A stretch of 64,000 bases of DNA from Rhodoferax sp. BLA1 (GCF_013416775.1 NZ_SZVI01000013.1:806001-870000), one strand, 5' to 3'; positions 11,569-21,205 are shown, counted from the first letter of the stretch. Notes: generated from the sequence alone by a model not told the origin. Numbers and translations: made by a program.

Positions 11569-11584
11569 ACCTTACTCCTCATTC

Positions 11585-11621
11585 AATAGCTACCAGCGCT
11601 TATCTATCAAGCGGCTGCAGC
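11585..11621 (+). repeat. Degenerate palindromic repeat spanning the tpiA stop codon
   Basis: The sequence begins TAGCTACCAGCGCTTAT and continues with TCAAGCGGCTGCAGC, matching the left flank (TAGCTAC) and a diverged core of the dispersed repeat found elsewhere in the window. It overlaps the tpiA stop at 11607-11609 and would encode its last Ala residues. Confidence 0.5.
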
Positions 11622-12347
11622 AATAATCGTTAAAAAATCCGGGGCTTTGAGGGCGGCGCCGCCAATCAGACCACCGTCAATATCGGGTTGCGCTAGCAGC
11701 GACGCCGCGTTGGCCGCGTTCATGCTGCCGCCGTACAGCAGTTTGATGCGGTCGGCGTGTTCGGAAGCAGCCTTCAACTGGGCCCGCAACACCGCGTGCA
11801 CCTGCTGCGCCTGCTCCGGCGTTGCCGTCTTGCCGGTGCCAATGGCCCAGACCGGCTCATACGCCACCACCACTTCGCTGATACACGGCCCGTTGGCGTG
11901 GATCACCGCAGCCAACTGTCGCTTGACCACCTCATCCGTTTTGCCTGCTTCACGCTCAGCCAGTGTCTCACCCACGCACACAATCGGAGTAATACCACTG
12001 CTCAGTGCGCGCTGCGCCTTCAGTGCCACCACCTCATCGGTTTCGCCATGGTATTGGCGACGCTCGGAATGGCCCACGATGGCGTAACGCACACCAAACT
12101 CCTTGAGCATGGCAGCCGAGGTTTCACCGGTGTAGGCACCACCTTCATGCGCCGAGATGTCTTGCGATGCCAGGTCAATCTTGGTGCCCGCCAACAAGGC
12201 CTGGCACTGCGACAAGTAGACCGCTGGCACACCCACAGCCACCTCGCAGCTGGCTTGACCCAGACCGGCGAGGATGTCTTTGAGCAGCTTGTCATTGGCA
12301 GCCAGGCTGCCGTTCATCTTCCAATTACCTGCAATCAGTTTTTTCAT
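11607..12347 (-). CDS. tpiA: Triosephosphate isomerase
   Basis: Interconverts dihydroxyacetone phosphate and glyceraldehyde 3-phosphate in glycolysis and gluconeogenesis. The protein has 246 residues from ATG 12347. Catalytic residues are visible: Lys10 in GNWKMN, the His in VGHSERR and the Glu in [12 protein letters not shown]; the phosphate-gripping GGS motif (LLYGGSMN) is near the end. The chosen ATG overlaps the upstream stop as ATGA and has GGGG nine bases before it; an in-frame ATG at 12362 lies inside the upstream gene. The last residues (IIAAAA) overlap a degenerate copy of the window's dispersed repeat. Confidence 0.96.
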   Translation of the reverse strand: MKKLIAGNWKMNGSLAANDKLLKDILAGLGQASCEVAVGVPAVYLSQCQALLAGTKIDLASQDISAHEGGAYTGETSAAMLKEFGVRYAIVGHSERRQYHGETDEVVALKAQRALSSGITPIVCVGETLAEREAGKTDEVVKRQLAAVIHANGPCISEVVVAYEPVWAIGTGKTATPEQAQQVHAVLRAQLKAASEHADRIKLLYGGSMNAANAASLLAQPDIDGGLIGGAALKAPDFLTIIAAAA

Positions 12348-13348
12348 GATGTTTTTCCCCAAGTCAAAACAATTTTTCCAACGTGCTGGCTCGATTCCAT
12401 CAAGGCATGTGCCGCCGCCACATCGGCCGCCGCCAACGACCGGTAGATCACCGGCTTGATCCGTCCGTCAGCCAGCGCTGGCCAGACGTTTTTCAGACAG
12501 GCTTTGGCTATGGCGGCTTTGAAAGCCACCGGCCGTGGCCGCAAGGTAGAACCCGTGATGGTCAGGCGTTTGCGCAGAACCAGACCGGCATTGAACTCGC
12601 TGCGGGTACCGCCTTGTATAGAAATAATAGCAAGACGCCCATCATCCTTGAGGCATTGAACCTCTTTGGCCACATAAGCCCCGGCGACAATGTCCAGAAT
12701 AACGTCCACACCTTGACCATCGGTCAGGCGCGACACTTCTTCCTGGAAATCTTGTGTCTTGTAGTTGATGGCGGCATCCGCCCCCAAGGCAAGACACGCC
12801 TCACATTTTTCAGCACTGCCCGCCGTCACAAACACCCGCGCACCAGCCCATTTGGCCAGCTGGATGGCGGTGACACCAATACCGCTGGAGCCACCCTGGA
12901 TCAGCACGGTTTCACCGGGCTGCAGGCGCGCACGCTCCATCAGGTTGCTCCAGACCGTGAAAAACGTCTCGGGCAGGCTCGCCGCCTCGACGTTCGTCAG
13001 GCCCGCAGGCACCGGCAGACATTGGGCAATAGGCGCCACGCAGTACTCTGCATAACCGCCACCCGCCACCAGTGCACACACACGATCACCCAGCTGGAAT
13101 CCAGCCGCAGCCAGCTCAAGCAGGTCGCCCGCTTCGATGGTGCCAGCCACTTCGAGCCCCAGAATGTCCGAAGCTCCCGGCGGCACCGGGTAGTGTCCCT
13201 GGCGCTGCAACACATCGGGACGATTGACACCACTGGCTGCCACACGGATAAGCAATTCCCCCGGACCCGCAACAGACACGGGCCGCTCACCCAGATGCAT
13301 CACATCGGGGCCGCCGAAGCCGGTGATTTCAATCGTTTTCATGGTCAT
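12344..13348 (-). CDS. NAD(P)H:quinone oxidoreductase, PIG3/zeta-crystallin family
   Basis: A 334-residue medium-chain dehydrogenase/reductase without the catalytic zinc ligands. The N-terminal GroES-like domain has [26 protein letters not shown], typical of the PIG3/TP53I3 subgroup, and the Rossmann motif is [22 protein letters not shown] around residue 150. Its physiological substrate cannot be read from the sequence; quinones and reactive carbonyls are likely. The start at 13348 has GAGG five bases upstream, and that GAGG belongs to a dispersed palindromic repeat. The stop overlaps tpiA. Confidence 0.9.
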   Translation of the reverse strand: MTMKTIEITGFGGPDVMHLGERPVSVAGPGELLIRVAASGVNRPDVLQRQGHYPVPPGASDILGLEVAGTIEAGDLLELAAAGFQLGDRVCALVAGGGYAEYCVAPIAQCLPVPAGLTNVEAASLPETFFTVWSNLMERARLQPGETVLIQGGSSGIGVTAIQLAKWAGARVFVTAGSAEKCEACLALGADAAINYKTQDFQEEVSRLTDGQGVDVILDIVAGAYVAKEVQCLKDDGRLAIISIQGGTRSEFNAGLVLRKRLTITGSTLRPRPVAFKAAIAKACLKNVWPALADGRIKPVIYRSLAAADVAAAHALMESSQHVGKIVLTWGKTS

Positions 13349-13351
13349 TTT

Positions 13352-13396
13352 GGCCTCTAGCCCTTATTCAATAAGGGCTAGCAGCTATCAACTTGA
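13352..13396 (-). repeat. Dispersed palindromic repeat, full copy between pnp and the quinone oxidoreductase gene
   Basis: The core is a perfect inverted repeat, TAGCCCTTAT (13358-13367) and ATAAGGGCTA (13371-13380), with a three-base loop. On the minus strand the element reads TAGCTGC, core, then TAGAGGCC. Its terminal GAGG sits five bases before the ATG at 13348 and looks like the ribosome-binding site of that gene. Confidence 0.85.
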
Positions 13397-13402
13397 TAAC
13401 TC

Positions 13403-15526
13403 TCAGGCCCGGTTGTCCGCGCCGGTTTGGGCAGGACGTTCCAACAAGGCTTTCATCGACAGCTTGATGCGGCCTTTTTCGTCGGTTTCCATGACCTTGA
13501 CCTTGACGATCTGGCCTTCTGCCAAATAGTCGGTGACCTTCTCGACACGTTCATGGGCGATCTGGCTGATGTGCAACAGACCGTCCTTGCCGGGCAAGAG
13601 GTTGATCAATGCACCAAAGTCAAGAATCTTGACCACAGGGCCTTCGTAGACCTTGCCGATTTCGACTTCGGCGGTGATCTGCTCGATGCGGCGTTTGGCT
13701 TCTTCGGCCTTGGCCGGGTCAGCCGATGCGATGGTAATGGTGCCGTCTTCGTCGATGTTGATCTGGGTGCCGGTTTCTTCGGTCAGCGCACGGATCACCG
13801 CGCCGCCCTTGCCGATCACATCACGGATCTTCTCGGGGTTGATCTTCATCGTGAACAGGCGCGGCGCGAAGTTGGAAACTTCGGTCTTGGCCTCGCCCAT
13901 GGCTTCCACCATCTTGCCCAGGATGTGCATGCGCGCTTCTTTGGCTTGGGCCAAAGCAACTTGCATGATTTCCTTGGTGATGCCCTGGATCTTGATGTCC
14001 ATCTGCAGCGCGGTGATGCCGTTGGTGGTACCAGCGACCTTGAAGTCCATGTCGCCCAGGTGATCTTCGTCACCCAAGATGTCGGTCAGCACCGCAAAAC
14101 GGTTGTCGTCCTTGATCAGGCCCATGGCGATACCGGCCACATGCGCCTTCAAAGGCACACCAGCGTCCATCAAGGACAGGCAGCCACCACAGACCGAAGC
14201 CATTGAAGAAGAACCGTTGGATTCGGTCACTTCAGACACCACACGCATGGTGTAGGGGAAGTCTTCCTTGTTCGGCAAGACAGCAACGAGTGCACGCTTG
14301 GCCAGACGGCCATGGCCGATTTCGCGGCGTTTGGGGGTGCCAACACGGCCGGTTTCGCCGGTGGCGAAGGGAGGCATGTTGTAGTGCAGCATGAAGCGGT
14401 CTTCGTAGTCACCAGCCAGCGAGTCAACGCGTTGGGCATCACGCTCGGTACCGAGCGTGGTCACCACCAGCGCCTGGGTTTCACCACGGGTGAACAGGGC
14501 CGAGCCGTGGGTACGGGGCAACACGCCGTTGCGGATTTCGATGGCGCGCACGGTGCGGGTGTCACGGCCGTCGATACGGGGTTCACCTGCCAGAATCTGG
14601 CCACGCACGATCTTGGCTTCAATCTCGAACAACAGACCTTCGATGGCCACTGCATCAAAAGCCACGCCCTCTTCTTTCAGAGCAGCCATGACTTCAGCAT
14701 AGGCAGCACGGCAGGCTTGGGTACGGGCTTGTTTGTTGCGGATCTGGTAAGCGGCGACCAGCTTGTCTTTGGCCAGACCGTCGATCTTGGCGATCAGTGC
14801 TTCGTCCTTGGCGGCAGGTTTCCAGTCCCAAACCGGCTTGCCAGCGTCACGCACGAGTTCGTGGATGGCATTGATGGCAATCGCACCCTGGGTGTGGCCA
14901 AAGACCACGGCGCCGAGCATGATGTCTTCAGACAGTTGGTCGGCTTCAGATTCAACCATCAACACGGCGGATTCGGTACCTGCCACCACCAAGTCCATGG
15001 TGGAATTCTTGCGTGCGGTTTGGCCAGGGTTGAGTACATATTCGCCGTTGACATAACCCACACGGGCGGCACCAATCGGGCCACTGAACGGCACACCGCT
15101 GATCGACAGCGCAGCGCTGACAGCAATCATGGCGGCGATGTCGGCGTCCACTTCGGGGTTGAGTGACAGGGTGTGTACCACCACGTGCACTTCATTAAAG
15201 AAACCTTCAGGAAACAGCGGGCGGATCGGACGGTCGATCAGGCGGCTGGTCAAGGTTTCAAATTCGCTGGGGCGGCCTTCACGCTTGAAAAAGCTGCCGG
15301 GGATACGACCTGCGGCATAAGACTTTTCCAGGTAATCAACAGTCAAAGGGAAAAAATCCTGACCGGCCTTGCCTTCGGTCTTAGCGACCACGGTGGCCAG
15401 CACCACGGTGCCGTCCATGTCGAGCTTGACCGCACCGCTGGATTGGCGGGCGATTTCGCCAGTTTCCATGGTGACAGTATGTTGACCCCATTGGAAGGTT
15501 TTGCTAACTTTTTGGAACATCGTCAT
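13403..15526 (-). CDS. pnp: Polyribonucleotide nucleotidyltransferase
   Basis: PNPase, the phosphorolytic 3'-5' exoribonuclease of the degradosome, 707 residues. Two RNase PH-like cores are followed by a KH domain ([27 protein letters not shown], about residues 555-580) and an S1 domain beginning near [32 protein letters not shown] lies six bases before the ATG at 15526, supporting the MTMFQKVSK start. It follows rpsO, the classic rpsO-pnp order, with a terminator between that may allow read-through. Confidence 0.98.
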   Translation of the reverse strand: MTMFQKVSKTFQWGQHTVTMETGEIARQSSGAVKLDMDGTVVLATVVAKTEGKAGQDFFPLTVDYLEKSYAAGRIPGSFFKREGRPSEFETLTSRLIDRPIRPLFPEGFFNEVHVVVHTLSLNPEVDADIAAMIAVSAALSISGVPFSGPIGAARVGYVNGEYVLNPGQTARKNSTMDLVVAGTESAVLMVESEADQLSEDIMLGAVVFGHTQGAIAINAIHELVRDAGKPVWDWKPAAKDEALIAKIDGLAKDKLVAAYQIRNKQARTQACRAAYAEVMAALKEEGVAFDAVAIEGLLFEIEAKIVRGQILAGEPRIDGRDTRTVRAIEIRNGVLPRTHGSALFTRGETQALVVTTLGTERDAQRVDSLAGDYEDRFMLHYNMPPFATGETGRVGTPKRREIGHGRLAKRALVAVLPNKEDFPYTMRVVSEVTESNGSSSMASVCGGCLSLMDAGVPLKAHVAGIAMGLIKDDNRFAVLTDILGDEDHLGDMDFKVAGTTNGITALQMDIKIQGITKEIMQVALAQAKEARMHILGKMVEAMGEAKTEVSNFAPRLFTMKINPEKIRDVIGKGGAVIRALTEETGTQINIDEDGTITIASADPAKAEEAKRRIEQITAEVEIGKVYEGPVVKILDFGALINLLPGKDGLLHISQIAHERVEKVTDYLAEGQIVKVKVMETDEKGRIKLSMKALLERPAQTGADNRA

Positions 15527-15682
15527 TTGTTATCTCCTGAGTATTTGGGGGATGCAGGCCACCCCACCGAAGCCCAGAAACTGCCATACAGAACACGATG
15601 CCATTCCAGAACCCCACCTCATTTCAGGGTGACCGGCTTTGGAATGACACAGCTTCGCTCGTGTATTTGCCGTCTCCGAAGT

Positions 15683-15716
15683 AAAAAACGCCTGAGCTAG
15701 TGACCTAACTCAGGCG
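15683..15716 (-). terminator. Rho-independent terminator after rpsO
   Basis: On the minus strand CGCCTGAG pairs with CTCAGGCG, with a further partly paired TAG/CTA step. The hairpin is followed by six T residues (plus-strand A-run 15683-15688). It lies between rpsO and pnp, as in other proteobacteria. Confidence 0.85.
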
Positions 15717-15740
15717 CTTCGATATTTTTTACCAGCGCAA

Positions 15741-16007
15741 TTATTTACGCAGACCCAGCTTGGCGATCAGCGCCACATAACGGTCAGCATCTTTGCCCTT
15801 GAGGTAGTCCAGCAGCTTGCGGCGGCGGCTCACCATACGCAACAGACCACGGCGACCATGGTGGTCTTTGGCATGCAGCTTGAAGTGGGGAGTCAGTTCA
15901 TTGATACGCGCTGTGAGCAGGGCGACCTGAACTTCGGGGCTACCGGTATCACCGGCGGAACGTGCGTTGTCTTTGACAACAGTGGCTTTGATTTCGGATG
16001 CGATCAT
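15741..16007 (-). CDS. rpsO: 30S ribosomal protein S15
   Basis: The full-length 88-residue S15. The signatures [25 protein letters not shown] and [23 protein letters not shown] are present. AGGAAAAAGC precedes the ATG. It is transcribed leftward ahead of pnp. Confidence 0.98.
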   Translation of the reverse strand: MIASEIKATVVKDNARSAGDTGSPEVQVALLTARINELTPHFKLHAKDHHGRRGLLRMVSRRRKLLDYLKGKDADRYVALIAKLGLRK

Positions 16008-16169
16008 GCTTTTTCCTGAGAGTAAACAACTTGCGTCAGGCGCTGGAACTGCCCCTGACGTGCGACTTCTGCCACATGTGCAGAGCCTTGGAGTATAACC
16101 CGCTCAGTCCTGAGGTACCAACTGCGGGTTCAACTAGGCTGGCGGGCCGGGGAGTCGCCTGGGCCCAGC

Positions 16170-17444
16170 TCAGGGCCGCACCATGCGGCAAGTCGTGGCT
16201 TGTTCGGCCTCAGCCGCGCTCAGTGTCTTGATCACGCGAAAGCCGTAACCCGAGCCTTCCACATCAAATTTGACACCGGGCAAGCCCTTGCGCTCCATCA
16301 GCCCCACCACCAAAGACTGCTGAAATTGGTGGTCACTCGCCCGCATGGCGCCGCTTTGGGCATAAAAAGTGACTCTAGCCCTTTCCAGCTGTGTGGCTAC
16401 AGCTACAGAATCCGTAGTCCCTGCGGCTTCCAAAGCCTGCACCAGTGCCTGCACCATGAGTTGCATGCGCATGTGCACATAGTCGTCGGCGGGGTTGGGG
16501 AAGCGCTGGCGGAAGGCTTGGTAAAAAGCCTCGCTCTGGGGCGTGGGCACATTGGGCAACCAGTCGGCCACCGCAATCACCTTGCCGATGCCGGCCTCAC
16601 CCATCGCGGCTGGCGCACCCAGCGCATTGCCGTAGAACGTGTAGAAGCGACCGTCATAACCCACGTCTTTGGCGGCCTTGACCAGCAGCGTCAGGTCATT
16701 GCCCCAGTTGCCGGTGATGACCGCCTGCGCGCCACTGGCCTTGATTTTGGTGAGATAGGGAATGAAGTCCTTGACGCGCCCAATGGCGTGTAACTCGTCA
16801 CCCACAATGCGCACGTCTGGGCGCATCTGCGTCAACTGACGGCGTGCTTCACGCGCCACCGCCTGTCCAAAGCTGTAGTCCTGGCCGATGATGTAGACAC
16901 TTTTGAGCGCGGCATCGTCCTTGATCACCGACATCAGTGCATTCATGCGCATATCAGCGTGCGCGTCAAAGCGGAAATGCCAGAAACTGCATTTCTCGTT
17001 GGTCAGAGTCGGCTCCACCGCCGAGTAGTTCAGAAAAATCACGCGTTTGCCCGGTTCGCGTTCGTTGTGTTTGTTGATGGCCTCGATCAGCGCCGCTGCC
17101 ACCGCCGAAGAGTTGCCCTGGGTCACCACGCGTGCACCCTGGTCAATGGCGGCCTTGAGCGCGGTCAACGCATCTTCGGTCTGACCCTTGCTGTCAAAAC
17201 GGTCGATTTGCAGCGGTGCGCCCTTGGACTTGTCACCCAGCTTGACACCACCTGCCGCATTCACCCGCTCCACCGCCCAGGCCAGGTTGCGGTAGACCGA
17301 CTCGCCGGTGTTGGCAAACGGCCCACTCAGCGCCTCAATCATGGCGATTTTGATCGGTGCGGGGCTGGGTTGGGCCAGGGCAAAAACCGGCAGACATAGG
17401 GCCAGGACCAGGGATTTCAAGGCGCGTGTGAGAACAATAAACAT
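16170..17444 (-). CDS. Periplasmic substrate-binding protein of branched-chain amino acid ABC type
   Basis: A 424-residue type I periplasmic binding protein (Peripla_BP_6/LivJ-like) from ATG 17444, with AAGAG eleven bases upstream. Residues 1-24 (MFIVLTRALKSLVLALCLPVFALA) look like a signal peptide; the mature protein starts near QPSPAPIKIAMIEALSGPFANTG, the usual first strand. No LivHMGF permease or ATPase gene is adjacent, so this is an orphan binding protein whose ligand cannot be predicted. A longer in-frame start at 17537 adds an unconserved leader and is rejected. A degenerate copy of the dispersed repeat lies inside it near 16362-16412. Confidence 0.85.
   Translation of the reverse strand: MFIVLTRALKSLVLALCLPVFALAQPSPAPIKIAMIEALSGPFANTGESVYRNLAWAVERVNAAGGVKLGDKSKGAPLQIDRFDSKGQTEDALTALKAAIDQGARVVTQGNSSAVAAALIEAINKHNEREPGKRVIFLNYSAVEPTLTNEKCSFWHFRFDAHADMRMNALMSVIKDDAALKSVYIIGQDYSFGQAVAREARRQLTQMRPDVRIVGDELHAIGRVKDFIPYLTKIKASGAQAVITGNWGNDLTLLVKAAKDVGYDGRFYTFYGNALGAPAAMGEAGIGKVIAVADWLPNVPTPQSEAFYQAFRQRFPNPADDYVHMRMQLMVQALVQALEAAGTTDSVAVATQLERARVTFYAQSGAMRASDHQFQQSLVVGLMERKGLPGVKFDVEGSGYGFRVIKTLSAAEAEQATTCRMVRP
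16362..16412. repeat. Possible degenerate palindromic repeat inside coding sequence
   Basis: The stretch contains CTCTAGCCCTTT followed after a few bases by GGCTACAGCTAC, resembling the flank and half-core of the dispersed repeat in minus orientation. The second half-core is not recognisable. It lies in frame within the binding-protein gene. Similarity is partial and may be chance. Confidence 0.3.
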
Positions 17445-17540
17445 CGGGAAATTTCTCTTGAAAGTGGCGGGTGCGAGCACAGATAGGGGTCTTGCGGCGT
17501 TCTTGTGCTGAAGGCCGCGCAGTTTACAAGGAGTCACCCC

Positions 17541-17921
17541 ATGTTCTTTACACCCGCCACCCCCGCCGGTTTACGCCGTCAACTCTATGCCGCAGCCGCC
17601 CGCTCCCCCCTTGTGTTCGCAGAACCGAACCAGACCGTGCGCAGTCAGCGCCCCAGTGCGGTCGAGCAAGACGAGCAATCCTTCACGCTGTCATTCGATG
17701 TGCCCGGCGTCAGCCGCGAGCAGTTGGTGGTGGGCATCGAAGGCAATGTGGTGCGCCTGTCCAGCGCCGAAGGTGCACCGCGCAGCTACCACTTTGCCTG
17801 CGAGTTACCCCAGGACATCGATGCGGGCCAAAGCGCGGCCAAGCTGGAAAACGGCGTCTTGACACTCAAACTGGCCAAGGTGGCACCGGTGAACCGGGTC
17901 ACCGAGTTGGTGATCCACTGA
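17541..17921 (+). CDS. Small heat-shock protein, Hsp20/alpha-crystallin family
   Basis: A 126-residue protein from ATG 17541, preceded by AGGAG at suitable spacing. The alpha-crystallin core runs from about residue 35 to the end: FTLSFDVPGVSREQLVVGIEGNVVRLS and later FACELPQDIDAGQSAAKLENGVLTLKLAK are typical Hsp20 strands. It probably acts as an ATP-independent holdase. The C-terminal I-X-I motif is not obvious. An in-frame ATG at 17505 lacks a ribosome-binding site. No heat-shock promoter was identified. Confidence 0.85.
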   Translation: MFFTPATPAGLRRQLYAAAARSPLVFAEPNQTVRSQRPSAVEQDEQSFTLSFDVPGVSREQLVVGIEGNVVRLSSAEGAPRSYHFACELPQDIDAGQSAAKLENGVLTLKLAKVAPVNRVTELVIH

Positions 17922-17933
17922 GCCACCTGCGGA

Positions 17934-17968
17934 TCAGGCCAAACAGGCGATATCAAGGTTTGGCCTGA
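17934..17968. terminator. Perfect 11-bp inverted repeat downstream of hsp20
   Basis: TCAGGCCAAAC (17934-17944) and GTTTGGCCTGA (17958-17968) form a strong stem with a 13-base loop, 13 bases after the hsp20 stop. There is no T-tract, so termination would have to be of a less usual kind, or the stem may protect the 3' end. It lies in the convergent gap with tsaD. Confidence 0.5.
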
Positions 17969-17999
17969 CCACCGCAGACTTCAACAATACTCAATTTCG

Positions 18000-18036
18000 A
18001 TAGCTATATGCCCTTATTTAAAAAGGGCTAGAGGCC
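18000..18036 (+). repeat. Dispersed palindromic repeat, copy between hsp20 and tsaD
   Basis: The copy reads TAGCTATATGCCCTTAT then TTA and AAAAGGGCTAGAGGCC, matching the family consensus TAGCTAC-NN-GCCCTTAT-NNN-ATAAGGGCTAGAGGCC apart from a few changes. It lies in a convergent intergenic gap and ends 18 bases from the tsaD stop. Confidence 0.85.
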
Positions 18037-18053
18037 TATTTCTTATATAAACC

Positions 18054-19124
18054 TCAGCCGCCAATGGCATCCAAAGGCCAGCGTGGTTTGACGTCAAAAG
18101 CGTAGTTGTTGGTGGCAGTTTGCTGACCGGACTGCAGCCGCATCGCTGCCGCCATGGCAATCATGGCGCCGTTGTCGGTGCACAGATGCAACTCAGGGTA
18201 GTGCACCCGGGTCTTGAGCCGGGCACATTCGGCATTGAGCTGCTGACGCAGTTCCCGGTTGGCGCCCACACCGCCAGCCACCACCAGGCGTTTGAGCCCG
18301 GTTTGTTTCAACGCGGTGAGTGATTTTTTGACCAGCACCTCCACAATTGCAGCCTGGGTGGAGGCGGCCAGATCAGCCAGCACGGTGGGTGGCAAATCCT
18401 GCACAGCACAGTTGTTGACTTGGGCACATTTGTTGGTTTGCACCATCACTGCGGTTTTTAAACCAGCAAAAGAAAAGTCCAGATCACCGCTGTGTAACAA
18501 GGGACGTGGCAATTTGTAGGCTTTGGGATTGCCCGACTCGGCCAGCTTGGACAGCGCCTGCCCACCCGGGTAATCCAGGCCCAACAGCTTGGCGGATTTG
18601 TCAAAGGCCTCGCCCGCCGCGTCGTCAATCGTCTCACCCAGAATCTGGTACGACCCGACTCCATCCACCCGCATCAACTGGCTGTGCCCGCCAGACACCA
18701 GCAACGCCACAAAGGGGAACTCAGGCGGGTCAACACTCAAAAACGGTGACAACAAATGCCCTTCCAAATGGTGTACCCCCAGCACCGGTTTGCCCAAAGC
18801 AGCAGCCAGCGCACAAGCCACACCAGCGCCCACCAGCAAGGCACCAGCCAAGCCGGGGCCGCGCGTGAACGCCACCACATCCACATCAGCCAGTTGGCGG
18901 CCCGCGTCCCGCAGTACCTGCTGGGTCAGCGGCAACACACGGCGGATGTGGTCACGGCTGGCCAGCTCGGGCACCACACCGCCGTAGGCCTGGTGCATCT
19001 CGATCTGGCTGTACAGGGCATGCGCCAGCAAGAGCGGCAAGCCCTGCGCGGGCATGTCGACCAGGGCCACGCCCGTTTCATCACACGAGGACTCGATCCC
19101 CAGAACACAACACTGTTTCACCAT
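18054..19124 (-). CDS. tsaD: tRNA N6-adenosine threonylcarbamoyltransferase
   Basis: TsaD (formerly Gcp/YgjD), 356 residues, transfers threonylcarbamoyl to A37 of tRNAs reading ANN codons, together with TsaB and TsaE. The N-terminal [15 protein letters not shown] and the metal-binding [12 protein letters not shown] (two His, about residues 118-129) are diagnostic, as is [10 protein letters not shown]. The usual C-terminal [10 protein letters not shown] is present. The gene stands alone here, leftward, next to a divergent efflux locus. Confidence 0.97.
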   Translation of the reverse strand: MVKQCCVLGIESSCDETGVALVDMPAQGLPLLLAHALYSQIEMHQAYGGVVPELASRDHIRRVLPLTQQVLRDAGRQLADVDVVAFTRGPGLAGALLVGAGVACALAAALGKPVLGVHHLEGHLLSPFLSVDPPEFPFVALLVSGGHSQLMRVDGVGSYQILGETIDDAAGEAFDKSAKLLGLDYPGGQALSKLAESGNPKAYKLPRPLLHSGDLDFSFAGLKTAVMVQTNKCAQVNNCAVQDLPPTVLADLAASTQAAIVEVLVKKSLTALKQTGLKRLVVAGGVGANRELRQQLNAECARLKTRVHYPELHLCTDNGAMIAMAAAMRLQSGQQTATNNYAFDVKPRWPLDAIGG

Positions 19125-19135
19125 AAGCCAGGAGT

Positions 19136-19783
19136 TTAGGCGATGGTCTCTGGCACGGCCCCCGGCAATGGCAGACCGAGCCCGGCCAGGTAGGCCGACA
19201 CCGCCGCTCGCGCGACCTCAACCAAGTCGAAGGTGGTGGGCGCCAGCATCCAGGTGTGAATTAGCCCCACCATCAAGGAATGCAGCCCCTGAGCAGCCAC
19301 CGTTGGCGACATCGGCAAACGCACCGAACGATGCGTGGCGACCTCCTGCAATCGGCGCTGCAACTCACGCGTGTTGTCGGTGTAACACTGCAGATGGCGC
19401 TGCTTGACGGCCAGCAATTCCTCGACATACTCCACCTTCATCGTGGCAATTTCGAAGGTGGCGCGCACCCGCTCATCATCCACAATGCTCTGCATCGGCA
19501 ACAGGATGGCACGTTCCAACTCCAGCAAAGGGTCCTGGGTGCCATCGTCACTGATCTGCTGCATGGTCTGCTCCATGGGCAAGGTGGCGCTGTCCATCAG
19601 GGCGTTGAACAAGTCAGCCTTGTTCTTGAAGTGCCAATAAATAGCACCTCGGGTGGCACCTGCGGCGAGGGCGATGTCTTGCAAAGAGGTGCGCGACACA
19701 CCTTGCTTGGCGAACAGGTGCAGCGCAGCGTCCATCAGTTGAGTACGCGTCGTTTGTGCGTCTTCTTTGGTCCGGCGAGCCAT
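19136..19783 (-). CDS. TetR/AcrR-family repressor of the adjacent RND efflux operon
   Basis: A 215-residue regulator. The N-terminal helix-turn-helix (residues 10-57) includes [34 protein letters not shown], very close to AcrR/TtgR/MexR-like TetR proteins. The C-terminal ligand domain matches the AcrR type. It is divergent from the efflux operon with a 114-bp gap that contains a near-palindrome overlapping a -10 box, so autorepression and repression of the pump genes are likely. Ligand identity is unknown. Confidence 0.88.
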   Translation of the reverse strand: MARRTKEDAQTTRTQLMDAALHLFAKQGVSRTSLQDIALAAGATRGAIYWHFKNKADLFNALMDSATLPMEQTMQQISDDGTQDPLLELERAILLPMQSIVDDERVRATFEIATMKVEYVEELLAVKQRHLQCYTDNTRELQRRLQEVATHRSVRLPMSPTVAAQGLHSLMVGLIHTWMLAPTTFDLVEVARAAVSAYLAGLGLPLPGAVPETIA

Positions 19784-19811
19784 GGTGATGTGCTTTCAGA
19801 GGGGATTTATT

Positions 19812-19831
19812 TACATTCACCATTGTATGTA
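19812..19831. promoter_or_regulatory. Probable AcrR-type operator with overlapping -10 box
   Basis: Half-sites TACATTCA (19812-19819) and TGTATGTA (19824-19831) form an imperfect palindrome resembling the E. coli AcrR site (half TACATACA). A TATAAT box at 19830-19835 overlaps its right end, so bound repressor would block transcription of the rightward efflux genes. No good -35 hexamer is seen. Confidence 0.6.
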
Positions 19832-19866
19832 TAATTCTGAAAAAATCCATCTTCCCACCCGAATCT

Positions 19867-19878
19867 AGGGTTAACCCT
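19867..19878. promoter_or_regulatory. 12-bp perfect palindrome in the efflux operon leader
   Basis: AGGGTTAACCCT lies between the -10 box and the ATG at 19898. It could be a second operator or the remnant of a dispersed-repeat core; the short length makes either reading weak. Confidence 0.3.
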
Positions 19879-19897
19879 TATCTTTTGGACCCGCACC

Positions 19898-21205
19898 ATG
19901 CACCCTGTCCTTCCCCCATTTCGCACCCTGCCTGGCCAGCGTTTTGGCGCCCCCGGATTCACCCGGACCGCTTGCAGCAGCTTGGTCGTCAGCGCCGTGC
20001 TTCTGTTGTCGGCCTGTGGCCAGGGCAAACCTGAGGCAGCGGCCGGTGGCCCCGGCGGCGGCATGCCCCCGGCTGAAGTGGGGGTGGTCACCGTGGCGCC
20101 CGGCGATGTGGGTTTGACCACCGAACTGCCAGGTAGGCTGGAGGCCTCGCGTGTGGCCCAGGTGCGCGCCCGTGCGGCAGGCATCCTGCAAAAACGCCTG
20201 TTCACCGAAGGCAGCGACGTCAAGGCGGGTCAGCCTTTGTTCCAGATTGATGCCAGCCCCTACGAGGCCACACTGGCCAGTGCGTTGGCCAACGTGGCCA
20301 AGGCTGAAGCCAACCAGGTCCAAGCCAGTGCGCTGGCCGAACGTTACAAACCTTTGATTGAAGCCAAGGCCATCAGCCAGCAGGAATTCATCAACGCCCA
20401 GGCGTCCCAGAAGCAGGCCGACGCGGACGTGGCCGTGGCCAAGGCGGCGGTACAAACCGCCCGCATCAATGTCGGTTACGCCAATGTCACCTCCCCCATT
20501 TCTGGCCGCATTGGCCGCGCCTTGGTGACCGAAGGTGCCTTGGTCGGCCAGGGTGAAGCGACCGAGTTGGCGGTGGTACAACAGATCAACCCGATGTATG
20601 TGAATTTCACGCAGTCGGCGGCTGAGGTCATGGCCTTGCGCCGTGCCATGGACAGCGGACAACTCAAACGCGCCGGCAAACAGGCGGCCAGCATCCGGGT
20701 GGTGCTCGAAGACGGCACCGACTACCCACTGACAGGCAAGCTGCTGTTCTCTGACCTGACGGTGGACACCACCAGTGGCCAGATCACCCTGCGCGCCGAG
20801 GTGCCCAACCCACAAGGTGCGCTGTTGCCCGGCCTGTTTGTGCGTGTCCGGCTCGAACAAGCCCAGGCTGGCAATGCCATCACCCTGCCCCAGCAAGCCG
20901 TGACCCGCTCCCCACAAGGCGACACCGTGATGGTGGTGGACGCCCAGGGCAAAGCCGCACCACGCACCATCAAGATTGGTGGCCAGCAAAACGGCCAGTG
21001 GGTGGTGTTGAGTGGTTTGCAGGCCGGTGAGCAAGTGATGGTTGACGGCTTCCAGAAATTGCGGGGTGGTCCGGTCAAGCCAGTGCCATGGCAAGCCGGC
21101 GCACCCGCAGCGGGCAAGCCGGGTGCTGGCCAGCCAGCGGCAGCAGCTTCAGCAGAAAAAGCCGCATCAGCCCCCGCTGATGCTGCCTCAGGCGCTGCGA
21201 AATAA
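19898..21205 (+). CDS. RND efflux periplasmic adaptor (AcrA/MexA family)
   Basis: A 435-residue membrane-fusion protein. A lipoprotein signal ends at LLLSACGQ (lipidated Cys at about residue 41), so it should be anchored in the inner membrane. The barrel-sandwich/lipoyl region starts at VAQVRARAAGILQKRLFTEGSDVKAGQPLFQID, followed by a coiled-coil hairpin and the beta-barrel domain TSPISGRIGRALVTEGALVGQGEATELAVVQQINPMYVNFTQS. The C-terminal 40 residues are Ala/Gly/Pro-rich. It is the first gene of a complete tripartite pump. Confidence 0.93.
   Translation: MHPVLPPFRTLPGQRFGAPGFTRTACSSLVVSAVLLLSACGQGKPEAAAGGPGGGMPPAEVGVVTVAPGDVGLTTELPGRLEASRVAQVRARAAGILQKRLFTEGSDVKAGQPLFQIDASPYEATLASALANVAKAEANQVQASALAERYKPLIEAKAISQQEFINAQASQKQADADVAVAKAAVQTARINVGYANVTSPISGRIGRALVTEGALVGQGEATELAVVQQINPMYVNFTQSAAEVMALRRAMDSGQLKRAGKQAASIRVVLEDGTDYPLTGKLLFSDLTVDTTSGQITLRAEVPNPQGALLPGLFVRVRLEQAQAGNAITLPQQAVTRSPQGDTVMVVDAQGKAAPRTIKIGGQQNGQWVVLSGLQAGEQVMVDGFQKLRGGPVKPVPWQAGAPAAGKPGAGQPAAAASAEKAASAPADAASGAAK

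Noticed and set aside
19871..21094. A 407-codon leftward frame over the RND adaptor gene
   Set aside because: Antisense to the adaptor; shows only His/Gly-rich shadow composition and would cross the promoter region.
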